Source of the DNA: Nitrospira lenta
Lineage (GTDB): Bacteria > Nitrospirota > Nitrospiria > Nitrospirales > Nitrospiraceae
Assembly: GCF_900403705.1 (NCBI RefSeq)
Contig: NZ_OUNR01000018.1
Span: 1 to 64,000, forward strand
Reading direction: 5' to 3'
Length of the DNA stretch: 64,000 nt
Shown here: one piece after another, positions 26,552 to 34,968 of the stretch
How the letters are laid out: the number at the start of each line of letters is the position of its first letter
Numbering within the stretch: position 1 is the stretch's first letter
Made by a program: the position numbers and the translations under genes
The notes under the pieces: model-generated
The model's input: only the letters and a program-made list of their open reading frames with translations
Databases searched by the model: none
What the model was told of the DNA's origin: nothing

Positions 26552-28038
26552 TGAATCACCCGTTGAATCATGACCATCGTTTGTCCGGGAGCCAGAATGA
26601 GCGTGCGTCGACTCTCCTTGGTGGAGCCGGCTCCTCGCCCGAGGAGCTGCACCGACGCGGCATACTGCCCGGGCTCGACCCAGGCGCGCGCGATGTGAAT
26701 TTCATCCGGGAGCGTCTGCCAACTTCGCTTGTCGGCCTCTTCCGAAAACACCGCGAGTCCTTTGGTGAGAAGACTCACTACTAATCCCACCCACGGCGCA
26801 GCGTCTTTCCCCGCCGCTTGCTGGGCCCCGCGTGTGGCCCCTTCCGACATCGCGAACTTGAAGGCGGCACGAGCCAGGGCCTTCACCGTGATGCCGGGCA
26901 ACCGCTCGGAAAGACTTTTATCGGCCAGCGCGGAGATGTTTTGCCCCAGCTCCGATGAGACGCTCACCTGCCGGCCAGTTTCGCCGACCAGCGTCAGCTG
27001 CTCCCCGGGCACCTGCGTTTTCTGCGTCACCAATCGAGGCAACGCCACGCGCACGACACGCCCATTGAGGCCATACAAGACGCTATCGACACCCCGGTTC
27101 TGATGCCGCGACGACTGTGAGAACCCGCGATTCAGCAGCACGAGCTGCAAGGCATCCAGGCTGATCGGCAAGTCAAGAAAGCGGTCCTCCTTGTAGGGGG
27201 CGCGGCCATTATAGCTGATCAATACCACTTGGGCGAGGCCTCGCTGCGCCGCGCTTCCCTGCCATGCCGTGTCAGGGAAGAGCCGCCGATACTCCTCAAA
27301 CTCATTCGCCAAATGAAGCGCATCGGCGGTCCGCAGGAGATCGGCGCGGAGGTGTGTCGGCACCGGCGTACGCGCCCAGGTTCGATTGGTTTCATACGCC
27401 TCATAGGCCATCCGATAGGCGATGAACGCATTGTTCATGTCACCGGTCGCCTCATAGAGAATGCCCGTCAGATACCGGGCAAACCCGTCTTCATGATAGC
27501 GCGTCTTGTCCTTGACCGTATCCGTGAGTACGTTGAGGCGGTGATCGATGCGACGGGCTTCCACCAGCGCGTCTTGAAACTGCCCCTGCGCGGCATAGTT
27601 CAAAGCCTTGACGACATTGATCATGACATGTTCGTAGGCATCCCCTTCATAGGGGAGCACGTTGTCGTTGATCAAAAAGGCAGCGGCTTCGGAACGGACC
27701 GTCCTGGTATAGAGCCGCTCCACTTCCTCCTCGGCCTGTTCCAAGACCGCGCTGCTCTGCGGATACTCACCGGCCAATTGCAGCGTCATCCCCCGATCCA
27801 TGTCGTAGAGCAGGCGATTCTTTTCTCCGTAAGATTTTTCAGCTTGTTGAACAATCGCGTCGGCCTGCTTGGCATCACCCGCCGCCAGGCTCTGCTCAAT
27901 TAACAGATAGCGATTCACGGAAGGGCCACAGGCGGTCAACAGAAGCAGTCCGACCGGTAGAGCGAATCGAAGGGATGAACAGACGACGCGCCACAGCGCC
28001 TGAGGACTGTGGGCAAGACATGAGAAGAGTGGGCTCAA
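26548..28038 (-). CDS. COG3014-family lipoprotein with TPR-like helices
   Basis: A 496-residue lipoprotein with lipobox LLLTAC, Cys at 37. Residues 40-260 are helical repeats of TPR type (AIVQQAEKSYGEKNRLLYDMDRG, ALNYAAQGQFQDALVEARR in two runs), and the C-terminal half is a beta-rich domain ending in QYAASVQLLG. This matches the COG3014 group that sits between LpoB-like and LPP20 genes. It overlaps the next gene by ATGA and follows the LpoB-like gene by 14 bases, so translation is coupled. Confidence 0.8.
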   Translation of the reverse strand: MSPLFSCLAHSPQALWRVVCSSLRFALPVGLLLLTACGPSVNRYLLIEQSLAAGDAKQADAIVQQAEKSYGEKNRLLYDMDRGMTLQLAGEYPQSSAVLEQAEEEVERLYTRTVRSEAAAFLINDNVLPYEGDAYEHVMINVVKALNYAAQGQFQDALVEARRIDHRLNVLTDTVKDKTRYHEDGFARYLTGILYEATGDMNNAFIAYRMAYEAYETNRTWARTPVPTHLRADLLRTADALHLANEFEEYRRLFPDTAWQGSAAQRGLAQVVLISYNGRAPYKEDRFLDLPISLDALQLVLLNRGFSQSSRHQNRGVDSVLYGLNGRVVRVALPRLVTQKTQVPGEQLTLVGETGRQVSVSSELGQNISALADKSLSERLPGITVKALARAAFKFAMSEGATRGAQQAAGKDAAPWVGLVVSLLTKGLAVFSEEADKRSWQTLPDEIHIARAWVEPGQYAASVQLLGRGAGSTKESRRTLILAPGQTMVMIQRVIQ

Positions 28039-28052
28039 CAGAGTCCTGGAGC

Positions 28053-28661
28053 CTAGAAAATGGTTCGCTTCTTTTCGATGACCTTTTTAATCTTCTTCTG
28101 CCCGTACCACACTTTGGCATTGCTCTCCAGGTCGATCATCTGGAGATCCACCTGATAAAATACCGCCTTCGTCCCGTCCAGCTCGTCGAGGATGGTCGAA
28201 ATCGTACCTTTCATCATATAGTCGGCGCCGATTTCTTTTCCGGGAGCCTTTTGCGTATCCTCGCGGGAATACATCGCCTGCTCTTTGCGCTCGGTTCGAA
28301 GCTCCTCGCGCTCGCCTTTGCCCGCGACGAAGGTAACTTTTTGTGAGTTCGTCAGCTCGCGTTCGAGGTCGGTCACGAACGTCTGGACGCTGATATGTTC
28401 ATGGCTGCTGTTCAGGATCGTGCCGACGACCACGACAGGCTCGCGATGCTTGGCTTGGGTAAAGTTGCCGAGCCAGGGATAGTCGAGCGATTCCTTCACC
28501 ATAGTCTCGGCCACCATCCGCGAGTCAGTGTCGTTCCATCGGCCGCTCAGGTCAGTCACCACACCGGCATCGACCCGCGTGACTTTCGTTTCATGCCCGC
28601 ATCCCGCCAGAGTCAACACCGACACCGCTCCCAGCGCCAGCCAGCCAGCCTTCATCGCCAT
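28053..28661 (-). CDS. LpoB-like lipoprotein (penicillin-binding protein activator family)
   Basis: A 202-residue outer membrane lipoprotein, lipobox LTLAGC with Cys at 21. The mature part has the LpoB/COG3417 pattern: VDLSGRWNDTDSRMVAETM in form (TDLSGRWNDTDS), then VVVGTILNSSHEHI, then GADYMMKGTISTI and a final YQVDLQMIDLESNAKVWYG. In E. coli LpoB stimulates PBP1b from the outer membrane; whether this member does is inference. Start ATG at 28661 has GGAGGG upstream. It is second in the lipoprotein operon. Confidence 0.82.
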   Translation of the reverse strand: MAMKAGWLALGAVSVLTLAGCGHETKVTRVDAGVVTDLSGRWNDTDSRMVAETMVKESLDYPWLGNFTQAKHREPVVVVGTILNSSHEHISVQTFVTDLERELTNSQKVTFVAGKGEREELRTERKEQAMYSREDTQKAPGKEIGADYMMKGTISTILDELDGTKAVFYQVDLQMIDLESNAKVWYGQKKIKKVIEKKRTIF

Positions 28662-28712
28662 CACACCAGTCCCTCCACTGAACATCCTCATAAGAAAGAG
28701 ACACACGAAACG

Positions 28713-29279
28713 TTATCGCGCTAACCGTTTGTCTTCTTCTTTCTCCAGCCGATCGAACATCTTGTCGGCATTCTTCCTGACAAAGTCGCGCACCTGCGCA
28801 TTGAGCTCTTTCGCCTGCTCCAAGTTGTTCTTCATTTCCTCGAGGTTCAGCTTGGTCAGAACATAATAGGTATTGGTCTTGTCGTCCTTATACCGATCAA
28901 TCGGCCGCACGCCGCTCAGCGTCGCCGTCGTGACCGTCTTGATCGCCCGTTCGACGTTCTGCTCTTCCGTGTTTCTGGTGAAATCGCCGGCGGTTGTCGA
29001 TGCCGCATAATCTCTCATCAAGTACCCGGTATAGGTCTCAAAGGTCTTGGCAATTTCAGCGCGCGCACGATTTTCCGCCGTATCCCAGGCCAATGGCTCG
29101 TTCCGCACACCGACCACCGCCCCCACCCCATAGAAGGCCTTGCTATCCTTCTCGTTGAACGCGCCCGACCCATTTTGCACCCACTTTGGAGGGCCACCGC
29201 AGGCGGCAAGTCCGACCAGGAGAACAATGGCAAGCCCGGTGCCGGCCAGTCTCGTAAAATGCCCTTGCGATGTAGCCAT
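28713..29279 (-). CDS. LPP20-family lipoprotein, short form
   Basis: First gene of the leftward lipoprotein operon. 188 residues, lipobox VGLAAC with Cys at 27, then the LPP20 domain: PPKWVQNGSGAF, FYGVGAVVG, and a helix AENRARAEIAKTFETY. The C-terminus is a charged helix (LEEMKNNLEQAKELNAQVRDF). A good AGGAGG lies before the ATG. The gene shares its domain with the long LPP20 gene at 25406, so the operon holds two copies of the module. Confidence 0.82.
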   Translation of the reverse strand: MATSQGHFTRLAGTGLAIVLLVGLAACGGPPKWVQNGSGAFNEKDSKAFYGVGAVVGVRNEPLAWDTAENRARAEIAKTFETYTGYLMRDYAASTTAGDFTRNTEEQNVERAIKTVTTATLSGVRPIDRYKDDKTNTYYVLTKLNLEEMKNNLEQAKELNAQVRDFVRKNADKMFDRLEKEEDKRLAR

Positions 29280-29457
29280 GCGATCCTCCTTCAGGCATAA
29301 CGGGAATTGATGACGTGGAGACTCAAACGGTTCGAAAATTCGCGTGGATTCATGCTAGCATGCGACCTTATTTCAGTCAACGCAACGCGGCAGAAACGGT
29401 TGACGAGACAGCACAGATTCAAACCATTCCGTGATGATTGTTAGGGAGGCGCACACT

Positions 29458-29628
29458 GTGGCCGATGTTCAAATAGAAGACGGCATTATTAAGATCGCCA
29501 GCTTGGATATTCAGGACCCCAAAGCGGCCGCGGTATTGGCAGAATATCCGCAAGTGCGCTGGGCTGAAATTACCAGACGCGCGCTGAAGATCGGATTGGG
29601 CTATCTCAAGGGCGGTGGGAAAGACTAG
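29458..29628 (+). CDS. small protein of unknown function
   Basis: A 56-residue soluble protein. The GTG at 29458 is chosen since GGGAGG lies eight bases upstream; an ATG at 29431 lacks such a site. Sequence runs DVQIEDGIIKIASLDIQDP, then a helix VRWAEITRRALKIGLGYLK. It stands between two leftward genes. No family recognised. Confidence 0.5.
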   Translation: MADVQIEDGIIKIASLDIQDPKAAAVLAEYPQVRWAEITRRALKIGLGYLKGGGKD

Positions 29629-29638
29629 GGGGTTCGGG

Positions 29639-31033
29639 CTAGGGCTTTGATGGAGTATCGGCCTGGCTCACCGCCGCGCGCGCGCGGGAATCGGTCCCGC
29701 CCAACTCGAGATACCGGCGAAACGCCTCAACGGACTTCGCCTGATCCTTCAGACGGTCGGCATAGAGCAGGCCGAGCGAAAAATAGACATCCTGGTAACC
29801 GGCACTCACCTTCAGCGCCTGCAAGAACGCCTGTTCAGCCTCAGGGAAACGGCTTCGTTTTTCATAGATCAACCCCAGTGTGTAGTACGAATCGGGGTTC
29901 GTGGGTGCGTGCTGAACAGCCAGCTGGCCGGCGGTCAAGGCCTCGTCAAGATTGGGCAAGACCTCCAACCGGAGATAACTTTTCAGCACATAGGCATCGC
30001 CGAATTCCGGGTTCAATTCAATCGAGCGGTTCAGCCGCTCCAAAGCCTCATCGACGTGCTTCCCTTCCTGGAGCAACGCAAAGGCCTGGTCATAGTGCGC
30101 CCGTGCCGCCTGTTGCCGTTCAGCCGGCGTCTGAGGCCCTGCGCCGAGGACGAACGCCGCCTTGCGCCCTTCGATGAGAACGATATCGCCGTCCCCGTCC
30201 AGTCTGGCGGATATCGGATGTTGTTGGCCCTGCGTGACGCCGGGAATTTCCTTCTCAAGATAGGCTCCCAACTCAGACGCCATCAGCCAGCCATTCTTGT
30301 TCAGATCCGCCGCACCCTGGAGTCCAGCCAGCAGCGCTTTGACAAAGACACTCGCATCTCCGACACGCTTAGACACTTCTCCCTTATCCCCCGCAGTAAT
30401 CACCTGCATCGCCCGCCGTTCCGTGTCGTTCTCCGGGGATAAGCGGCCTTCGAGCGACAACTGCTGAGGCGCCGTGGCTTCCCAGCCCCGGACCGCCGTA
30501 TCAAGAATGAGCAGCGTGTGTTTCGCCGCCAGACGCCGGGTAAAGTCCTTGAGCTGGTCGAAAGTAATGGACTTGGCGACATTATTGACCTGCGCATCCG
30601 ATGGAACCAGATAGCCGAGGTCCTTCCCATCGGCATCTTGCGTCACGCCGGAATGACCTACGTAGAAGAGCACCAGACGATCCATCCGCCCGACCTTGCG
30701 CGGCAGCATGTCCGAGAAGAGCTGCTGCAGATGGCGAAAGCTGGCATCCTTATCATAGACCTCGACCACCTCGTCGAAGCCCATCTGACGAAATGCCTGA
30801 GCCATCGTCTTGGCATCCGCCAAGGCTCCGGGAATTGATGGTGCCAGCAAATAGTGCTCGATCCCGACGACGACGGCCCATGATCTATAGTAAAGCCCCT
30901 CAGGTTTTCCTAACTGGGCAGAGGCAGGAGACGATCCGCTCAAACAGGCAAGCAACAACAGCCCGAGACCAAGACTTCTCGCACACAAATTTCTCGTGAA
31001 CATAGTGGTGATCGATCGACAAAATATTCGCAT
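29639..31033 (-). CDS. exported caspase-fold protein with TPR repeats, catalytic Cys missing
   Basis: A 464-residue protein with a signal peptide (residues 1-40) and a peptidase C14 domain at about 50-280: SWAVVVGIEHY, LADAKTMAQAF, and the catalytic His127 in FYVGHSG. The Cys motif, normally LDACxSG, is LDTAVRG at 177-183, so the nucleophile position holds Ala180. It is followed by AALAGLQGAADLNKNGWL-like caspase strands and three to four TPRs at about 305-445 (ERLNRSIELNPEFGDAYVL). It probably binds peptides or partners in the periplasm without cleaving them. Divergent from acs. A shorter start at 31003 is possible. Confidence 0.82.
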   Translation of the reverse strand: MRIFCRSITTMFTRNLCARSLGLGLLLLACLSGSSPASAQLGKPEGLYYRSWAVVVGIEHYLLAPSIPGALADAKTMAQAFRQMGFDEVVEVYDKDASFRHLQQLFSDMLPRKVGRMDRLVLFYVGHSGVTQDADGKDLGYLVPSDAQVNNVAKSITFDQLKDFTRRLAAKHTLLILDTAVRGWEATAPQQLSLEGRLSPENDTERRAMQVITAGDKGEVSKRVGDASVFVKALLAGLQGAADLNKNGWLMASELGAYLEKEIPGVTQGQQHPISARLDGDGDIVLIEGRKAAFVLGAGPQTPAERQQAARAHYDQAFALLQEGKHVDEALERLNRSIELNPEFGDAYVLKSYLRLEVLPNLDEALTAGQLAVQHAPTNPDSYYTLGLIYEKRSRFPEAEQAFLQALKVSAGYQDVYFSLGLLYADRLKDQAKSVEAFRRYLELGGTDSRARAAVSQADTPSKP

Positions 31034-31229
31034 AAGCAGCTCTGAGTGAGCCTACCCTTGGGCCGTGACGGCTGTCAAGGAATCGGCCAGGCCAACCTGT
31101 TCATTTCAAAGACTCAGTTGCCACAGCGGCAATCCCCGTACAAATGTATGGGTTGCAGGGGAAGGCCCCTTTCTCCATAATCATCCTATCCGTGCCGGGA
31201 CGGCTATCGACCGAGGAGGTGTGTGCGTC

Positions 31230-33119
31230 ATGAGTGAGAAGATCGAGACTCTATTGAAGGAAAGCCGAACCTACCAGCCCAGCGCCAAGACCAAAGCCGC
31301 CGCCCATATTCAGGATTACGACACCGAATATAAGAAATCGATAGCCGATCCCGAGGCCTTTTGGAGCGGAGTCGCCAAGGAACTCGAATGGTTTACGCCG
31401 TGGAACAAAGTACTGGAGTGGAATTACCCCTTCGCGAAATGGTTTGTGGGGGCCACCTGCAACATCTCCTATAACTGTCTTGATCGGCATGTCAAAAACG
31501 GCCGGAAGAACAAAGTCGCGGTTATCTGGGTCGGCGAGAACGATACCGAGCGCGTCTTCACCTACGGGCAACTCTATCGCCAGGTCAACCGCTGCGCCAA
31601 TGCCCTCAAGAAGCTGGGACTGAAGAAGGGCGACCGCGTCACCATTTATCTCCCCAAAGTTCCTGAACAGATCGTGGCCATGCTGGCCTGCGCCCGCATC
31701 GGCGTGATCCATAGCGTGGTCTATTCCGGTTTCAGCGCTCCGGCTCTGGCCAGTCGCATCCAGGATGCGGAATCCCATTTGGTCATCACCGCCGATGTCG
31801 GCTACGACCGCGGAAAAGTCATTCCCCTCAAGTCGGTCGTGGACGAAGCCCTAAAAACCTGCCCGACGGTCGAGCATGTCATCGTCGTGCGCCGGCAGAA
31901 GCCGGAAGTTTCGCTTGCCGCTCCCAAGGAGATTGATTGGTACGAATGGCTGAAGGGGGAATCCGCTGAATGTGAAGCGGTCAAGCTGGACGCCGAAGAC
32001 CCGCTGTATATCTTGTACACCTCCGGCACCACCGGCAAACCCAAAGGCGTCGTGCATGTCCACGGCGGCTACATGGTCGGCACCTACATCACATCGAAAT
32101 ATGTGTTCGACCTGAAGGACGACGATGTGTATTTCTGCGTGGCCGATCCCGGCTGGGTCACCGGTCACAGCTACATCGTCTACGGCCCGCTCCTGAACGG
32201 TGCGACGATCCTCACCGCCGAAGGCAAGCCGGACTATCCGAACCCAGGCCGCTGGTGGGATTTGATCGAGCGCTATGGCGTCTCGATTTTCTATACGACG
32301 CCGACGGCGATCCGCCTGCTCATGCGCTATGGAGAAGACTGGCCCAAGAAGTACGATCTCTCAACCTTGCGCATCCTCGGCAGCGTCGGCGAACCGATCA
32401 ATCCGGAAGCCTGGGAATGGTTCCACCGCGTCACCGGCGGCGACAAACCAATCATGGATACCTGGTGGCAGACAGAAACCGGCTCAATCCTGATTACGCC
32501 CCTACCGACGGTCCCCTTGAAGCCCGGCTCTGCCACGCGCCCGTTCCTTGGGATTGAAGCCGATGTCGTGGATCGTGAAGGCAACAGTCTTCCCGCCAAT
32601 GCCGGCGGATTTGCCGTCATCAAGAAACCCTGGCCCTCCATGATGCGCACCATCTACAAAGATCCGGAGCGCTACAAGACCTACTGGAACACCATCCCGA
32701 ACTGCTACACCGCCGGCGACGTCTGCCACAAAGACGCCGACGGCTACATGTGGTTCATGGGCCGCGCGGACGACGTGATCAAAGTGGCAGGCAACCGGCT
32801 CGGCACCGCCGAAGTCGAAAGCGCGCTGGTGAGTCATCATGCCGTCGCCGAGGCGGCCGTCATCGGCAAACCCCACAAAACCGTGGGCGAATCCATCAAG
32901 GCCTTCATTATTTTGAAACAAGGCGAGATCGAAAGCCCGGCCTTGATTCAATCGATCAAAGATCAAGTGATGAAAGAGCTGGGAAAGATCGGCGTGCCGT
33001 CAGAAATCGATATTGTGCAGTCACTCCCCAAGACCCGTTCAGGGAAAATTATGCGGCGCGTCCTGAAGGCCAAGGAACTCGGACAGGACCCAGGGGATAT
33101 TTCGACGATCGAGGAGTAG
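31230..33119 (+). CDS. acs: acetyl-CoA synthetase, AMP-forming
   Basis: Activates acetate to acetyl-CoA through acetyl-AMP in the cytoplasm. 629 residues with the ANL signature YTSGTTGKPKGVVHVHGGY (about 240-258), the motif WWQTETG, YxxGDxxxKDxDGY (TAGDVCHKDADGYMWF), GRADDVIKVAGNRLGTAE, and the C-terminal PKTRSGKIMRR with the Lys that is acetylated in regulated members. Start at 31230 follows GAGGAGG; an upstream in-frame ATG at 31065 has no support. The 196-base region between it and the caspase-like gene must hold both promoters. Confidence 0.96.
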   Translation: MSEKIETLLKESRTYQPSAKTKAAAHIQDYDTEYKKSIADPEAFWSGVAKELEWFTPWNKVLEWNYPFAKWFVGATCNISYNCLDRHVKNGRKNKVAVIWVGENDTERVFTYGQLYRQVNRCANALKKLGLKKGDRVTIYLPKVPEQIVAMLACARIGVIHSVVYSGFSAPALASRIQDAESHLVITADVGYDRGKVIPLKSVVDEALKTCPTVEHVIVVRRQKPEVSLAAPKEIDWYEWLKGESAECEAVKLDAEDPLYILYTSGTTGKPKGVVHVHGGYMVGTYITSKYVFDLKDDDVYFCVADPGWVTGHSYIVYGPLLNGATILTAEGKPDYPNPGRWWDLIERYGVSIFYTTPTAIRLLMRYGEDWPKKYDLSTLRILGSVGEPINPEAWEWFHRVTGGDKPIMDTWWQTETGSILITPLPTVPLKPGSATRPFLGIEADVVDREGNSLPANAGGFAVIKKPWPSMMRTIYKDPERYKTYWNTIPNCYTAGDVCHKDADGYMWFMGRADDVIKVAGNRLGTAEVESALVSHHAVAEAAVIGKPHKTVGESIKAFIILKQGEIESPALIQSIKDQVMKELGKIGVPSEIDIVQSLPKTRSGKIMRRVLKAKELGQDPGDISTIEE

Positions 33120-33295
33120 CATCAGCAAAGACAGGCCTTGGAGGCCTCAAATCACCAGAATGGAAGAAGACTGAACGTCCATCCACGCCACTAAACGACA
33201 AGCCGTTCCGATCCGCCGCCACAAGTGCGGCTGCAGTCCACCCCGCACACCGATGGCTCACCCCCTGGTGAGCTCTCATACACGAGGAGACCATC

Positions 33296-33766
33296 ATGCG
33301 AAATCGAAGTCTAATGGGAGGAGTGTTTCTATTTGCTGTACTGAGTCTGGGGATCGCCCTCAGCGGGCCAAGCTATTCTGCAGAACCTGAAAAACCGACA
33401 GCAAAATCCAAACCCTCAGCCGCCACAAAGTCAACCGCGAAAAAGGCGCCGGCCACCGGCGCGAAATATCAGAGCGCCGAGACTGCCGGAAAAGCTCCGA
33501 CCTGCTTCGGCATGGCACCCAGCATCGACAAAGTCAGCCCGGATGAGGGTAAGGCCGGCGACAAGGTGACCATTACGGGAACGAACTTTGGAAACAGCGA
33601 TTGCCTGCGCAGTGTTTCTTTCGGGCCAGGCCACGCCGCCACATTCAAAATCGAGAGCGACAGCAAGATTTCCGCAACCGTCCCCAGTGGCGGACGCAAA
33701 GGCCTGGCGATGCTCACCGTCACAACCGCATCGGGCGAAGTCTCAAAAACGTTTTTGATGAAATAA
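33296..33766 (+). CDS. exported IPT/TIG-domain protein
   Basis: 156 residues: signal peptide to about residue 29 (SYSAEP), a Lys/Ala/Pro/Thr-rich linker to residue 65 (KSTAKKAPATGAK), and one IPT/TIG immunoglobulin-like domain at about 75-156 (PSIDKVSPDEGKAGDKVTI, TGTNFG, and a last strand TVTTASGEVSKTF). A single pair of Cys may form a disulfide. It is likely periplasmic or surface-exposed; function unknown. It ends at a strong terminator and marks the left border of the cassette region. Confidence 0.78.
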   Translation: MRNRSLMGGVFLFAVLSLGIALSGPSYSAEPEKPTAKSKPSAATKSTAKKAPATGAKYQSAETAGKAPTCFGMAPSIDKVSPDEGKAGDKVTITGTNFGNSDCLRSVSFGPGHAATFKIESDSKISATVPSGGRKGLAMLTVTTASGEVSKTFLMK

Positions 33767-33782
33767 GCGATTAAGATTGGAT

Positions 33783-33818
33783 CCCCGTTCTTAACCAGGC
33801 ACAAGGTTGAGAACGGGG
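33783..33818 (+). terminator. 14-bp hairpin after the IPT/TIG gene
   Basis: CCCCGTTCTTAACC at 33783-33796 pairs with 33805-33818 (one G-T wobble) around an 8-base loop, 17 bases after the stop. No T-run follows. It would stop rightward transcription before the cassette region. Confidence 0.7.
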
Positions 33819-34036
33819 CACTAGTCCCGCGCTAGCCCGCACTTTCCAGGAAGCTTTTTGGTTCGGACTCGCAAAGTGGCTTGGCAGGCATATCTATCTA
33901 AACACACACCCAGATTTTTCAGGCAGTCCCCGTTTGTCCTTCCCTGCAAGTAGTTAGAGCAAAGAGAAACCTTCTTTGTTTCGCCAATTGTGCCCAACAG
34001 TTACAGGAGCAGAGCAGAGCAGCCCCACCGACAGTC
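33819..34036. other. non-coding AT-richer stretch at the cassette border
   Basis: No reading frame with a domain or ribosome binding site. The composition already resembles the cassette region more than the flanking chromosome. A second G-C-C-C-A-A-C core sits at about 33987 without a partner, so a decayed cassette end is possible. Confidence 0.35.
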
Positions 34037-34114
34037 GTCCAACGTTGCAATCAAGCGGGCAAGCGAGCGGGTAAAGCCTGCTTGCAAAGGTTCGCGTCGC
34101 CTTGATTATTAGGT
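34037..34114 (-). repeat. attC-like site after the AbiGi-like gene
   Basis: Read on the minus strand: a degenerate first core ACCTAAT that contains the abiGi TAA stop, an inner box AATCAAG, 45 bases that hold a GCAAGC/GCTTGC stem, the exactly complementary inner box CTTGATT, a 5-base spacer and the core GTTGGAC, which fits GTTRRRY. Spacing and order fit an attC of 78 bp. The outer cores pair only partly. Confidence 0.5.
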
Positions 34115-34840
34115 GCCGACGTGCAACTCATAGCACTTAACTTTGTAGCCATACCGCTTTGCTAGTTGTCTGGATTTCAGATAGTAGCGCCAAGGCACAA
34201 TCAGAAATTCGATGTCATCGGGCGAGAATTTGAAAACCCGATACGACTTACCGTCACGAATGTAAAAGCAACTCATGCCCGGCCGATGTTCCGAAGTTCC
34301 GCCGGCGAATGGAAGAGAATTGAAGGTAAGCCGCCACTCTCGTTGATAGTACGTTACGTAGCTCGAGTGATCTTCATTCTTATACGCATACTCCTGAAGG
34401 AATTCACCCACTTCCAGCAAAGCCACGGTTTCATTTTCAGTGAAGGAGTACGGTTCACCATCTTCTTTCCATTCACGATCCTTCTCACTATCCTTCATAC
34501 GTTCGAGCATACGGGCAACGTGTACGATCTTTTCGAAGTGAGCTCTCGTGGTGTAGTGGACTGGATTCGCCCCGTATTCGATCATTCTGGACTTACTGAA
34601 TCCAATTCCGAATCTGCCGAATTTCGAGCAATGCTCGCGGCTGTGTCTTAGCGGGATATCCGTAAAGCACACCATCGCAGATTCTTTGCGATAACCTGCG
34701 TTGACATGGTTTGGGCAGTAGCTAAGACGCAAAATTTCCTCACTACAAATCGCTCGCAGAATCGCGAAGGCTTCAGCATCACTTTTCTCACGTCCGGTCC
34801 AATGGACCAACTCATTGCTAACGTACCCTCTTGATCTCAT
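34109..34840 (-). CDS. AbiGi-like abortive infection protein
   Basis: A 243-residue soluble protein. The segment AMVCFTDIPLRHSREHC, followed by FGRFGIGFSKSRMIEYGANPVHY, matches my memory of the AbiGi family (PF10899, antitoxin half of the lactococcal AbiG phage-exclusion system). The N-terminus LVHWTGREKSDAEAFAILR is also of that type. No AbiGii-like toxin gene is adjacent. The ATG comes 4 bases after the attC-like core, with no strong ribosome binding site, as often in cassettes. Codon use is AT-richer than the neighbourhood. It may act alone or with the Pycsar pair upstream; this is not known. Confidence 0.6.
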   Translation of the reverse strand: MRSRGYVSNELVHWTGREKSDAEAFAILRAICSEEILRLSYCPNHVNAGYRKESAMVCFTDIPLRHSREHCSKFGRFGIGFSKSRMIEYGANPVHYTTRAHFEKIVHVARMLERMKDSEKDREWKEDGEPYSFTENETVALLEVGEFLQEYAYKNEDHSSYVTYYQREWRLTFNSLPFAGGTSEHRPGMSCFYIRDGKSYRVFKFSPDDIEFLIVPWRYYLKSRQLAKRYGYKVKCYELHVGT

Positions 34841-34844
34841 AGGT

Positions 34845-34968
34845 GCCTAACAATGTTTTGGCGGATCCGCATAAGAACCGGATCTGCCCATTTCTACCGG
34901 GAGGGTATTAAGGGGTCTGATCCCTTTGTATTGTCATGCGCTAGCTAGGCAGCAATCCTGGGTTAGGC
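34845..34968 (-). repeat. attC-like site between pycC and the AbiGi-like gene
   Basis: A perfect pair of cores, GCCTAAC and GTTAGGC, 124 bp from end to end, within the attC size range. The TAA stop of pycC is inside the first core and the ATG of the AbiGi-like gene is 4 bases beyond the second. Inside, a 10-bp hairpin (GGCGGATCCG/CGGATCTGCC, one wobble) is present. I could not find a second inner box pair, so it is not a textbook site. Confidence 0.5.
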
